From Psoroptes ovis (taxonomy: Eukaryota; Arthropoda; Arachnida; Sarcoptiformes; Psoroptidae): a DNA stretch of 64,000 nucleotides. The first letter of the stretch is position 1; each line of letters starts with the position of its first letter. Below are positions 35,420 to 46,300 of this stretch, one piece after another. The stretch covers positions 1,054,001 through 1,118,000 of the forward strand of contig PQWQ01000005.1 in assembly GCA_002943765.1 (NCBI GenBank), given 5' to 3'. The notes beneath the pieces are model-generated. The model was not told the origin of the DNA. It saw only the letters and a list, made by a program, of their open reading frames with translations, and did not search any database. Position numbers and translations under genes: made by a program.

Positions 35420-36472
35420 ATGTTCAACATACGTATATTAACTATAATATCAATTATGACAATAATTGTTTGTAATAATGGTTTAGCCATTCCTGATAAT
35501 AATCGTAAATATCAAAGTTTACGAACAATTAAAAAACAATTAAGTGATGAAGAACATTATCTAAATGTTAATGATGGCAATGATGCAGATCAACAACATA
35601 ATCGTGATTATGATCATGAAGCATTTCTTGGTTCCGAAACAGAAGCCGATGAATTTGATCAATTAACACCGGAAGAATCACGGCAACGTTTATCAATTAT
35701 TATTGATAAAATTGATCAAAATCGTGATGGTAATGTTACCGAAAATGAATTAAAACAATGGATACATCATTCACAAAAACGTTATATTTATGAAGATGTT
35801 GAACGACAATGGCTGATACATACTGACAATGATAATACAGTGAAAAAATTGTCATGGGAACGTTTTCGTAATAAAACATATGGTTTTCTTGATGAAATCG
35901 ATAAGAATAGTGATGGTAGTAGTGACAAACTCCGATCAAATCATATGAAAACTTATTATGATATGTTAAAACGTGATAAACGTCGTTGGACGAAAGCCGA
36001 TTTAGATGGTGATCATCAATTAGATCGTGAAGAGTTTGTATTATTTTTACATCCAGAAGAATCGGAAAAAATGTATGATATTGTTATTGATGAAACATTA
36101 GAAGATATTGATCATGATGGTGATGGTAAAATATCCGAATCAGAATATATATCCGATATGTATTCACAAGAAGATAGTCAATCATCGACAATAAAAAAAA
36201 TACCTGAATGGGTACAACGTGAACGTGAACAATTTCATCAATATCGTGATAAAAATAATGATGGCTATTTGGATCGTGATGAAATTCGTGAATGGATTGT
36301 ACCGACAAATTATGATCATGCTGATGCTGAAGCTAAACATTTGATATATGAAGCCGATTCGAATAAAGATGGCCAATTGAGTCGACAAGAAATACTTGAT
36401 AATTATGATGTATTTGTTGGTAGTCAAGCTACTGATTTTGGTGATGCATTGACAAGACATGATGAATTTTAA
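35420..36472 (+). CDS. CALU: Calumenin (CREC family EF-hand protein of the secretory pathway)
   Basis: A single exon with ATG at 35420, 350 residues. A signal peptide (first ~23 residues, TIISIMTIIVCNNGLA) precedes an acidic linker and a series of EF-hands. Canonical Ca2+ loops are at about 99-110 (DQNRDGNVTENE), 194-205 (DLDGDHQLDREE), 231-242 (DHDGDGKISESE), 277-288 (DKNNDGYLDRDE) and 313-324 (DSNKDGQLSRQE). A further hand near 135 (HTDNDNTVKKLSWE) has lost its ligand pattern, and DKNSDGSSDK near 161 is also imperfect. The C-terminus HDEF is the calumenin-type ER retention signal. These proteins are low-affinity calcium binders and chaperones in the ER and Golgi. A poly(A) signal AATAAA lies at 36639-36644. 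Confidence 0.95.
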   Translation: MFNIRILTIISIMTIIVCNNGLAIPDNNRKYQSLRTIKKQLSDEEHYLNVNDGNDADQQHNRDYDHEAFLGSETEADEFDQLTPEESRQRLSIIIDKIDQNRDGNVTENELKQWIHHSQKRYIYEDVERQWLIHTDNDNTVKKLSWERFRNKTYGFLDEIDKNSDGSSDKLRSNHMKTYYDMLKRDKRRWTKADLDGDHQLDREEFVLFLHPEESEKMYDIVIDETLEDIDHDGDGKISESEYISDMYSQEDSQSSTIKKIPEWVQREREQFHQYRDKNNDGYLDRDEIREWIVPTNYDHADAEAKHLIYEADSNKDGQLSRQEILDNYDVFVGSQATDFGDALTRHDEF

Positions 36473-37147
36473 CCTAGGAAAAAAATCATCATCAAAATTA
36501 AATCAAAGACAATCGAAAAACACCAAAAAATACCACTAACCTGCTATCGTGCATCTAATCCGTCCGCTTTCGAAAGGCCCTAGTCTTCTTATTCTTAATC
36601 ATCACAAAATGATCAATGCCAACATTGAACACTGGGAAAATAAAAACTAAATCAATTAATCAATGAATATTTATGTAAATACTTATCATCATGTTCACTT
36701 TCAATTTTATTAAAAAAAATATTTTGAAAATATTTTGATGATGATCATCATTTCATTTATTTGATCCTTTCGTTTCAAATTTATTTGTGAATGGACAAAT
36801 GAATTAATTCTGATTATTTTGATCATTTCATGCTGAAAATGTTGAAGCGAGTGCATATGTGTGAAATTTCGTATCAAAGAATGAAATTAAATAATAATTG
36901 TAAAATGAGAATGAGAAGAAGCATAAGAATTGGATTCCATTTTTTTGGAAATTAGAAATATGAGAAATTTGATAAATAGAAAATCACCGAGAATTACGTC
37001 GACCACACCATGAGCCACGATGTTCAAAGGTTTGAAGGTTCAAAATTTCAAATTTTCGAATGAATCAATCAATCGTGATGTTGCTGTAGCTGATGATAAT
37101 GGTGCTTGCGGTTGTTGGCTTTGTTGTTGCTGGTGTTGTTTTTCGAT
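36473..37147. other. Convergent 3' region of calumenin and myotrophin
   Basis: Contains the calumenin poly(A) signal (AATAAA, + strand, 36639-36644) and candidate minus-strand AATAAA copies at about 36760 and 36786 that could serve myotrophin. No other gene is seen; the Cys-rich open frame at about 37020-37202 lies antisense to the myotrophin 3' end and is not credible. Confidence 0.55.
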
Positions 37148-37516
37148 TCATGTTGCCATTAATAAACGCTTGATTTCAGCATTTTCAGCCGCTTCCAAAT
37201 AACTAATACCATCCGGTGTTCGGCCATCAATTTTTGATCCATTCATTATCAGCAAGCGGCAACATTCAATATGACCTTCCCAAATGGCGGCCAATAATGC
37301 CGAAATACCATGTTTGTCCAGTGCATTAACATCGGCACCTAATTTAATCAAATATTCAATAATTTCTTTTTGTCCATAATCGGCTGCATAATGTATTGGC
37401 CGACGGCCATCAATCATAATGTTTACATCTAATTTTTCTTGTTCAATTATTTCTTTCACCGTATCTAGATCACCATTTTTGATGCTCCACACTAATTTCG
37501 ATGTATCGACTACCAT
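37148..37516 (-). CDS. MTPN: Myotrophin (V-1), ankyrin-repeat capping-protein inhibitor
   Basis: 122 residues from the ATG at 37516 (MVVDTSKLVWSIKNGDLD); the human protein has 118. Upstream in-frame codons contain no ATG. Ankyrin repeats follow with the myotrophin signatures GRRPIHYAADYGQKEIIEYL, KLGADVNALDKHGISALLAA and WEGHIECCRLLI, ending TPDGISYLEAAENAEIKRLL. Myotrophin binds actin capping protein and sequesters it, favouring barbed-end growth. A splice acceptor (ccag) just upstream at about 37543 and a strong donor at 38261 suggest a spliced 5' UTR exon. The gene converges with calumenin and diverges from NDC80. Confidence 0.93.
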   Translation of the reverse strand: MVVDTSKLVWSIKNGDLDTVKEIIEQEKLDVNIMIDGRRPIHYAADYGQKEIIEYLIKLGADVNALDKHGISALLAAIWEGHIECCRLLIMNGSKIDGRTPDGISYLEAAENAEIKRLLMAT

Positions 37517-38699
37517 TTTTTCGAGCTTTAAATTCGTGGCCACTGGTTATTGATCAAAAATTTTCACAAAGTACTTGATGATGACACTGTTTGGCAGATG
37601 TTTATGAAAAACACAAAAATTTACAAATTTGTAATATAATAGATCAAAATTGTGTTAATACAAATGGTTAAAATGTGTTGTTTTCCTCAAACAAGTCAAA
37701 AATCATAGAGACAAACTTATTGTAACAACACTTAAGTGTCTGTTTGTTTGTATAGATATGAATAGATAAATAAATAAATAAATTACGTGTAGGATTGATT
37801 GTGATTGTAATTGAGTATACAATAGACAGTGTGTATTTTATTGCTATGGACGATTATTCAAATGATGATGCTGAATGAAGCGATTGTAACAATGGATTGG
37901 AACCTTGAAATCGATTCGGAGAAATTTGACCAATTATACGATCTAAATATGAAATAGGGAAGAAATGAACGCTTTTTGTTAGTAAAAATTAGTCATCGAG
38001 AGTAATTATCAAGGACTATAGATTAGGACAACGGAGAATTTGGATATCGTTCGGGTTTTAGGGCTTGATCATTGGACAATCATATCAACATTGATTCATG
38101 ATCGAAAGAGAAATGAAAATTAAAGCGAATCGATCAGATCGTCGATGAATCAATAGATGATTGGTTGATTGAATGCTCCAAATATTCGAAGAATGACAAA
38201 AATTTTTATTTATTTTTAATTAAATTCACCAAAAAAAAAAAAAAAACAAACAAAAACTTACCAATTAATTTTTTCGGGTGTTGTTTGAGTTATTTGTTTG
38301 TTTACTTTGCTTGTTTTCACAGCTATTTCTTGTCGTGACTGTTTGTCAACAATTAATGATTCACACAAAAAAATTTTTAAATTTTTTTCTGATGATTTAT
38401 TTTCAAGTCAAGTCCAAAAAAACAAAAAGCTTAAAAAAATAAATAAAAATTGCTCAACTTGAAGGTTAGCCGCCAAAAAAAAACAGGTTAATCGCTCGAA
38501 GGTTAACAGTCGTCCTTTGTGAACGATTCGTGTGCTTTGTTTTGTTTTGGTTTTTTGCCCGCCTTTTTTTTTTATTTGAATTTTGACGGTTGGAAAAACG
38601 ACTATTAAAAATTCAAAATCTTGAAATTTTTAATTCATTTTGAATCGATTTGATTTGTTTTTTTTAAATTTAAGTTGAATCAAATCTTGTTCAAACAAC
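37517..38699. promoter_or_regulatory. Divergent upstream region of myotrophin and NDC80, with a likely 5' UTR exon
   Basis: On the minus strand a consensus donor (attg, then gtaagt) ends a possible non-coding exon at 38262, which could join the acceptor near 37543 ahead of the myotrophin ATG. That exon contains no ATG. The other 5' boundary is not visible. The region is otherwise AT-rich with A and T runs. The NDC80 start follows directly at 38700. Confidence 0.45.
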
Positions 38700-40889
38700 A
38701 TGTCAACATTTAATCGACCATCTAATATACCGATGTCGGTGAAAAAATTGCCACCATCATCATCATCATCATCATCATCGATATCATCGTTTGCATCAAA
38801 TATTGGGATGAATTCTGTTCGAAGATTGAATAATAATAATAATAATTTCAATCAATTCAATAGTGCTCATAAAAATTTATTCTCACAGCCATCATCGATA
38901 AAATCGGCAAGCCGTGTTCCAAATTACAATGGTAATAATGTAAATCAAGGATTTCATTTTAATTCGGTACAAAAACCATCGATGAATTTATTCGGTATGA
39001 CACCGAAAACGAATCAACGTTCATCATATATGAATACACCGAATAATAATATTATGTCCAGTGCACGATTATCATTTCGTGGTACATCATCAGTTTCATC
39101 AGCTCGAAAATCATTATCAAAAGATAATCGACAATTATCCAGTCAAAATTATCATCGTGAATTGGCTGATAAAATTGTTGATTTTCTTAACACGAATAAT
39201 TATCAACCGCTGTTGAATAGACAAACATTGTTACGATTGACATTGAGTGATGCATCGAGAATATTTCAATACTTATTGTCATATTTCAACGAAAATATTG
39301 TTATCAAAAATGGACCACAAACATCGTTGAATATTGTTGTACCGAAACAAATGCAATTACTTGGTTTTCCATATATGATTAAAAATTCTGATTTAACATC
39401 ATTTAGTGGTGGTCGCCAGCTAGGATCAGTATTATCAATGCTTGAATATTTAGTCGATACCATTCATTATACACAAAATATCGATGAAGATCGTTTAATT
39501 GGTTATGATCATGTATTTTGGTCGGAAAAAAAGAATGAAAATGATGATTTTAATTTCAATGATGACGATACAGCTGATACGGATAAAGCATTTTCACGTA
39601 TACATAAATTAGTATCAACAATTGATTGGTCATTATATAATGATGTGAATGATGAAAACAATAATAATAATGATGAATTTAATAATGAAAAATTTAAAAA
39701 CTTTAAAGCAATGGCTGAAACAATATATGGTGGTGAAGAAGAATATGAAAAATTATCGAATGAAATTGAAGAATTGGAATCGACATTGAAAAATATTGAC
39801 AATGAATTGATTCATTTCAATGAACTACCGGCTAAAAAACAAGCATTAAAAGATGATTTAGAAGATTGTGAAAAATATATTGGAGATATGCATATACATA
39901 TTGAAGAGAATAAAATAAAAATGAATGATTATAATGAAAAAATTCAAATTAAATTAAAAGAATTGGCTGAATTGAAAAATAAAAATAAACAATTAGATAA
40001 GATAGTAATGGAACAAAAAGATTTGGTCATCAAATATCAATATGCAATTGAACGTCGTAAACAATTACAGAATGATATTGAACAATCGGAAAATGATAAT
40101 GATAATTTGAAAAAATCAATATCAACATTAAAATCAGAGCTTAAATGTGAACAAACAAATTTACAATCAATTGTTGATGATTTTTATGATCTTCTTCATT
40201 CATTTTGTAATATGTATGAAGATTCATCGGTATTTAAATTTAATCAATATAATTTCATCAATTATTTTCAATCAAACAATGCGGAATGGTTAGAATTTAA
40301 TGATGATTTGAATCGATTCAAAAACTTTTTAAATGAAAATATTGATGATTATTTACAATTGAATGAATTATATGAAAAATTGCGAACAAAAATGATGAAA
40401 ATATTCAAAGATATTCGTAAAAATTTGATTGAACAATCAACAATATTGAAAACAAAAATATCATTAAGCATCGCATATGAATTGCAACAAAAACAAATGA
40501 AATGTGATCAACGTAAAGAACAATTGAAAGAGATTGAAAATAATTTTCATAAAATATGGGAACAAAAAAGATTAAATGATAGTGAAAAACAAACAGAATT
40601 GACAAAATTGAATGAAAATATTGGTGAATTAAAATCAAAATGTTTTGAACAAGAAAAATCACTTACCAATGAAAATGAACAATTGAATCAATTACAAAAA
40701 CAATTGAATGATTCAAATGATAAAATAATCGAAAAAAAGTATCAAATAATGGCTGATTATCAACAAAAACAGTTCGAATATAAACAATATGAGCAAAAAT
40801 TATTTGATGAATGTGAAAAATATATGAAATATTTTGAAAAACAAAATGATCGATTACAGAAAATTATTGAAAAATTGGAAAAATTTTGA
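38700..40889 (+). CDS. NDC80: NDC80/HEC1 outer kinetochore protein
   Basis: A single exon of 729 residues (human 642), ATG at 38700. Residues 1-150 form a basic, Ser/Asn-rich tail with many possible Aurora B-type sites (VRRLN, SARKSLSK). A calponin-homology domain spans about 151-260: YHRELADKIVDFLNTNNY, ASRIFQYLLSYF, PKQMQLLGFPY and LGSVLSMLEYLVDTI are typical of NDC80. After an acidic spacer, coiled coil runs from about 330 to the end. The protein binds microtubules through the CH domain and tail and pairs with NUF2. Its long N-terminal tail is poly-Ser/Asn expanded. It converges with the AGTRAP homologue; its poly(A) signal AATAAA is at 40995-41000. Confidence 0.94.
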   Translation: MSTFNRPSNIPMSVKKLPPSSSSSSSSISSFASNIGMNSVRRLNNNNNNFNQFNSAHKNLFSQPSSIKSASRVPNYNGNNVNQGFHFNSVQKPSMNLFGMTPKTNQRSSYMNTPNNNIMSSARLSFRGTSSVSSARKSLSKDNRQLSSQNYHRELADKIVDFLNTNNYQPLLNRQTLLRLTLSDASRIFQYLLSYFNENIVIKNGPQTSLNIVVPKQMQLLGFPYMIKNSDLTSFSGGRQLGSVLSMLEYLVDTIHYTQNIDEDRLIGYDHVFWSEKKNENDDFNFNDDDTADTDKAFSRIHKLVSTIDWSLYNDVNDENNNNNDEFNNEKFKNFKAMAETIYGGEEEYEKLSNEIEELESTLKNIDNELIHFNELPAKKQALKDDLEDCEKYIGDMHIHIEENKIKMNDYNEKIQIKLKELAELKNKNKQLDKIVMEQKDLVIKYQYAIERRKQLQNDIEQSENDNDNLKKSISTLKSELKCEQTNLQSIVDDFYDLLHSFCNMYEDSSVFKFNQYNFINYFQSNNAEWLEFNDDLNRFKNFLNENIDDYLQLNELYEKLRTKMMKIFKDIRKNLIEQSTILKTKISLSIAYELQQKQMKCDQRKEQLKEIENNFHKIWEQKRLNDSEKQTELTKLNENIGELKSKCFEQEKSLTNENEQLNQLQKQLNDSNDKIIEKKYQIMADYQQKQFEYKQYEQKLFDECEKYMKYFEKQNDRLQKIIEKLEKF

Positions 40890-40994
40890 AATGACTTTTC
40901 AAAAAACATTTTCTATCGATACATTTATATACTAAGCGATCATTGATCATACTATTTCATCACAATTTACACCTTAAGATGTTTTACTTTTAGG

Positions 40995-41012
40995 AATAAA
41001 ATTGATTTTATT
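40995..41012. terminator. Back-to-back poly(A) signals of NDC80 and the AGTRAP homologue
   Basis: AATAAA on the + strand at 40995-41000 and AATAAA on the minus strand at 41012-41007, seven bases apart. They lie 106 nt after the NDC80 stop and 183 nt after the AGTRAP-like stop. Cleavage normally occurs 10-30 nt downstream, so the two transcripts probably overlap by a few tens of bases. Confidence 0.65.
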
Positions 41013-41194
41013 AATATGATTTTCATTAGTTTTTTTTTATTTTTCAAATAAAATCAGACTAGAAATATATGAGGAGATTATTTGACATTTCTATTGAATT
41101 GATTATGATTATTATTATTATCATAAAAATGATTGATATATGACACATCGATTATTATTGATTAGCATCGATTGTTTCTTTTTGTTTTGCAAAA

Positions 41195-42045
41195 TCAAGG
41201 TTTCATTAAGTTATTTGTGGGCGTATTATCAATAATTGGTTCAGGTATCGATGATTGATATGGCATCAATGATGGTGTTGTTGTTGTTGCAGTTGTTTTT
41301 GGTGAATTTTGCAGCTGTTGATTAGATGGAGGCTGTGGTTGATTATCAATATCTTGATAACCATAGCGATTAACGCCACCGCTACCAGGGAAAATGTTAT
41401 AATTTGGATTATGAATACCAGAACCAGTGGTTGCTGTTGCTCCCGTAGCTGCTAATGATGAATCACCACCACCATACAATGTTTGACGAATATCACGATC
41501 ACTATGCTGTTGTAACAATATGAATGATGTAAATGGACGTATCAATATGTTACATACGCAAAGGCTGTTTGAAATTAAGTCCATAATAAATAACAAATCT
41601 AAGAATTTTTAAATTCAAACATTACATACAAAATACTAAAACCAATGCCATTACGATAATGATTAAGGTTAAAATTTACAGACATGGCAATTATATCGAA
41701 TAATATTGCCAATAAATTAATGATGGCTGCAAAATGTAATGGTTCGGGATTATCTTTCGATTCCAAAGCCCATAGTAAACATAATAGAAATAATATATTA
41801 TACATGTAGCAAATACCAGGAAGCCAATCTAATGTTAACATGGAACTATGAGAAAACAAAAAATAATTAAAACATGAATCAATGCATGATAGAAATACTG
41901 ACCATGTAAACAAAACAAAATGTAAATAGAATGCACCTTTAATTGTTGAACGTTGAAATGAATAAAATGGATCCATGATCAGCGGTGAAAATAATCGTTT
42001 TAAATAATATCGAAATGAATGTGAATGATTATCGTTAGCATCCAT
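41195..42045 (-). CDS. AGTRAP: AGTRAP-like multi-pass membrane protein
   Basis: Exons 42045-41903, 41845-41630 and 41564-41195 on the minus strand give 242 residues. The match to the type-1 angiotensin II receptor-associated protein family lies in the order of membrane segments, the third being NLLAILFDIIAMSVNF (LLATIFLDIVHI in human), then YRNGIGFSIFLCVCNILIRP against FGVGMAILSLLLKP, and the tail YGYQDID against YQTID. The protein has four hydrophobic segments and a Pro/Gln/Thr-rich cytoplasmic tail longer than in vertebrates. AGTRAP promotes receptor internalisation in mammals; the mite partner is unknown. The first intron (57 nt) has no stop in frame, so retention would give 262 residues. 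The assignment is from alignment by eye. Confidence 0.75.
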
Positions 42046-42400
42046 TCATCAATTTTTCGAGGATTTCAGATGGTTTTTGTTTATGGGAAGCAAAAAAAAA
42101 AATAGCTTGAAACACTATGATTTCAAATGTAAATGATTTCAATTTTTATTTTAATGAAAATTTTTCCATTTATTTTCGCGATGTGTGATTAGTAGCAATC
42201 AATCATTGAAATCAAATCACAATTATCTTTTGTTTATTTTATGTCAAACAATTAATTTGATAAACAAATTTTTTGATTAAAAAAAAAGAATTTCTGGAAA
42301 GTTTCTTCTTTGAAATTTGTTTATTTATCAAAAGTTTTCGGAAAATTTTCTCACGTGATTTTTTTTGCAAATTTGATTTATTTTTAAAATTTTGAAAATT
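42046..42400. other. Intergenic region between two minus-strand genes
   Basis: About 355 bases that include the 5' flank of the AGTRAP homologue and the 3' flank of the next gene. A minus-strand AATAAA at 42382-42377, just after the stop at 42401, is a probable poly(A) signal for the 245-residue protein. Nothing else seen. Confidence 0.6.
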
Positions 42401-43138
42401 TCATTGAAATTTATTCATAATTGTTTGAAATTTTTCATATGTCTGTTGATTATTGGTTCGATATGTACATAAATTATCAACGAAAATGTTTGATTGTAAA
42501 TAAATATAATGATTATGGCTACAAATTCGAATGGGGAAATTTAAATCATTTCCATTATCGTTATTATCATTAAACGAAATGGTCAATTCATCATTATCAT
42601 TTAAATCAAGACAATTATCTTGTGGAAATGGTGGACAACGTTCAATTTCTTCGATATTATTTTCGCCATCAATTTCATTTTCAAAATTACAATTGAAAAT
42701 TATTGTTGTATTGCCCAGCAGCAAAATTTGTTGACAAATGTTACCATTTAATTTTTGTACACTACGATGACAATACATTAAATCAATGAAACAATTTCTA
42801 TTATTATTATTATTATCATTATTATTCATATTTAAACGTATTGTTACTAATTTCGGATGATTTCGTATAAAATTCGATATAGTTTGCATTGTATCATTCA
42901 TCGATATTACAACATCATTATGACCATTAACATTTGCTTTCCGTATCATAACACCGTTTGTTGTTATTAAAAATATTGATCCTAATTCAGTACCGATTGC
43001 ATAAATATAATTGTTCTGATGATGAGTATTTCGTGATATTCGCAATAAATCTAAACCACGAGTAGCTTGCCTATTGCCATCGCTTCGATGTCTTCGTATT
43101 CTTCTTGCATTGTTTATAAATGAAATTATTTCGTCCAT
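42401..43138 (-). CDS. Unrecognised 245-residue protein
   Basis: A single minus-strand exon with ATG at 43138. I do not recognise it. The N-terminus is basic (NNARRIRRHRSDGNRQ). Then come strand-rich segments such as YIYAIGTELGSIFLITTNGV and LVTIRLNMNN, interrupted by Asn/Asp runs, and a Cys-containing C-terminal half (CFIDLMYCHRSVQ, RCPPFPQDNCLDL, RICSHNHYIYLQ). There is no signal peptide or membrane segment. It lies between the AGTRAP homologue and Piezo on the same strand, 215 bp downstream of the Piezo stop. It is judged a gene because of its length, clean ATG and varied composition. Confidence 0.65.
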   Translation of the reverse strand: MDEIISFINNARRIRRHRSDGNRQATRGLDLLRISRNTHHQNNYIYAIGTELGSIFLITTNGVMIRKANVNGHNDVVISMNDTMQTISNFIRNHPKLVTIRLNMNNNDNNNNNRNCFIDLMYCHRSVQKLNGNICQQILLLGNTTIIFNCNFENEIDGENNIEEIERCPPFPQDNCLDLNDNDELTISFNDNNDNGNDLNFPIRICSHNHYIYLQSNIFVDNLCTYRTNNQQTYEKFQTIMNKFQ

Positions 43139-43270
43139 TGATTTCTGGATTTTATTTTATTTTATTTTATTTTTTTTTTTTGAAAAACAATTTCAAGTCA
43201 ATCAAACACCAAACGAATAAATCGAAAATAATCTTAAAATACTCCAATAGCTTAAATAGAAAAACAAAAT

Positions 43271-43276
43271 TTTATT
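43271..43276 (-). terminator. Probable Piezo poly(A) signal
   Basis: AATAAA on the minus strand, 78 nt past the Piezo stop codon and 133 nt before the start codon of the downstream gene. Confidence 0.5.
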
Positions 43277-43353
43277 ATTTCGATAATTACATGAGGAAAA
43301 TTAAAATTAAATTTATGACTAGTGAAATTTACAAATCAAATTAATTAATTGAA

Positions 43354-46300
43354 TCATTGATTCATTTCATATGTGATTCGCTGTTGTGGCAGCGGTTGTT
43401 GTTGTTGCAGCTGTGGCTGTGGCTGTGGCTGCTGTTGATTATTACCATTACTATTAATTTCTTCATTAATTTTTGTCCATTTAATCAATGTTTCAGGTGA
43501 ACGATATAAAAATATTAATTTTGCATATAAATCTTCTTCAAGCTCAAATTCACGACTTTCACGTACTAAATATATGTCCAAACATAGCTGTAGTACACGA
43601 TCAACATTTGGCATACGTGTATAGATGACTTTGAATGATGATTCTGAATTCAATCCTCGTACCCAACGTGATACTAAAAATACGAATGTAGTATAAATAC
43701 CTATGATACCGTAACCGGATAAAAATGCTAACAATCCAATGAATACTTTATCATTGAATACGATTACGGGCAAATATTGACAACGTTCTTGTAACATTAA
43801 ATCTTTGATAAATGGATCCAAATAATCAATATTTTGACAATCATCATGTATTTCCCACCAAGATGTCATTGTAAAATTATTATTATCATAATTTCCTTTT
43901 TTCAATAATAACAATATATTACGATAATTTAATGAACTATTTTGTGCTGATTGTGCAGTAGGTGATGATGATGATGATGATGATGATGATTGTTGTTGTT
44001 GCGATTGCTGTTGCTGTTGTTGCTGCGTTTGTTGTTGTGGTTGTTGCATCATCAATTCATTAACAATTATTGGTTTACCTTTTTCAGGTGCACGCAAATA
44101 ATTGGGGAATATGTTCGGTATTATAACTGGCTGTTGTTCATCTTGTTGCGTGATCATATCGGCCAATTTTCGCCGTATTTCATTATCATTTTGTGGATCT
44201 AAATCAATAAAATAATCATCATAAATTGTAGTGTCCATATCTTGTGTTTTAGTTTTTTTCCGAGTTAAATAATATGTCAATTTCATATATAACATTGTTT
44301 GATTTGATAATAATTCTTGTTGTAATATTTTTTGACTTGGTGGTGATATACCCCAAACAGCTGTCGAATTACCATTCAAATTGACCAGATAAACATCTTG
44401 TTGATCATAACCATTGATAAACGTCTGGGCAACTGGATTACGATTAAAGCTAGTCAATAGTTTATTCCATTTTTGATCATTTATGGGCACTAGGCCACTA
44501 TCTGTAACGCTCATCTTGAACAATGGTTGATAACCACCTATTTCTAATTCAAATGTTGCACCGATAGGTGGATTAACTTCACCAACAGCTCTACCGAATG
44601 CAAACAGTACTAATGGTCCCCATATTAAGGCTACATCACACAAAAATAATTGATTAAAAAACTCATCAAATCACTATTCAAATCAAAAACTACCGATTAT
44701 AATGACGACCCATGATCCACCGATTAAATATTTGAAAAAACGTTTTTTAGCACGTCCACGTGGTTCAGGAAATTCTTCATCCAGCCGCAGTTCACATTTA
44801 CGTTGATACAGATTAACAAATATATCTTCCATTAATGACCATTCATCCAACACAAGGCTAGTGTCGGTCCATATCCAATCCATATACATTCGTAAATCAT
44901 AAACAAATGGTATTAACATGTACCTGTTGATCATTTTAAACAAAAACGATTCAAATTAAATGGATTCAAAATTCAAATCAATCACAGGCCCCATTCACTC
45001 ACATTTTAAACAAATACCAATTGATAAAATTATATTTTTTACAAAATGTATTGCCAAGTATTCGGGTTGGATAACCACTTCGTATTTGAAATGCTGATAG
45101 CAGAAAATAAATACATTTGAATATGTACCATAATTTTGGTGGTAGATTTGTTTTATCGGTGAAGCCCCTGAATGATATCAGAAAGTAGTAATTAATGATA
45201 ATTGAAAATCAGATTTGATTAAATATTACTTATCAGTCATTGCGGGTAAAACGAAAAACAACCACATATGTGTAAATATGACAATGATTATCTGGAAAAC
45301 CAATTTCCCGTAAATATATTTACGCAGGTAAATGGCACGATCTATGATGATTTGAGCAAATTGTATCAACAAGGTGATCAAAAAACCAATGGGTATTTTA
45401 TTCTCCTCCAAAAATCTTGCCACATCTTCACTGCCAGAATATCCACTCTGCTCAAACATCAATAATCAAATGATTAATCGAATGTGACATAACCATACAT
45501 TGACAATATGAAATACTTACACCAAATGCATAGAAACCGAAAACCAAAATGAAAAAATTGATAAAATCACATAGAAACATTAATGAATAAACATCATGGG
45601 TGATACGATATGGTGGATGTAATACGTTATGGAAAAATTTATACACAGGTCGTACGATCGAATAGAATCTTTGAAAATTGAATGAAGGATCAAAGGATTA
45701 ATTCGAATTTAAAAAATGAAATAAATTGAAACACGAACCTTTTGCGTATCCGATGCGGTATTTCCATAAGGATATAAATGAAATTAATTTCATCACTTTC
45801 ATCATCTTGATCCAACTGCTGATACTGCTGCTGCTGCGGCAGCGACATTAAATCACTGTCATACAAATGTTGTTGATCAGGTAATGGTGGGGGCAGCGGT
45901 GCTACGGCCATCGGTGGTGGCGGCTGTGGTGCTTGATTAGCTTGAACAGGTTGACAAGCTCCGGGCTTCTTGGTCTGATCTTCTTGCGTTGTTTCGACCT
46001 TTTCATTCGATTTTTGTTGAATTAATTTACCCTTTTTACCACCACCGTTGCTGCCAGCGCCGCCACCATTCGTACCTCCACCGCTTGCTGATTTTTTCTT
46101 GGAATTTTTCAATTTTTTACTACCACCACCGCCACCCCCATTATTATCTTTATCATCACTCGTTATCGGTTGATCATTATCATTATTCATTTGTTGTTGC
46201 TGTTCATTCAAACGTGTTTGATATAATTCAGCATTTGTCATATATGCTTTCATTTCGGTTTCCGATAAATCCCATAAACCAAGACTTTTTAGCATAAAAC

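Noticed and set aside
37020..37202. Cys-rich open frame on the + strand
   Set aside because: It overlaps the myotrophin 3' end antisense, and its Cys/Trp run comes from a TGTTGCTGG-type repeat rather than a spaced Cys framework.
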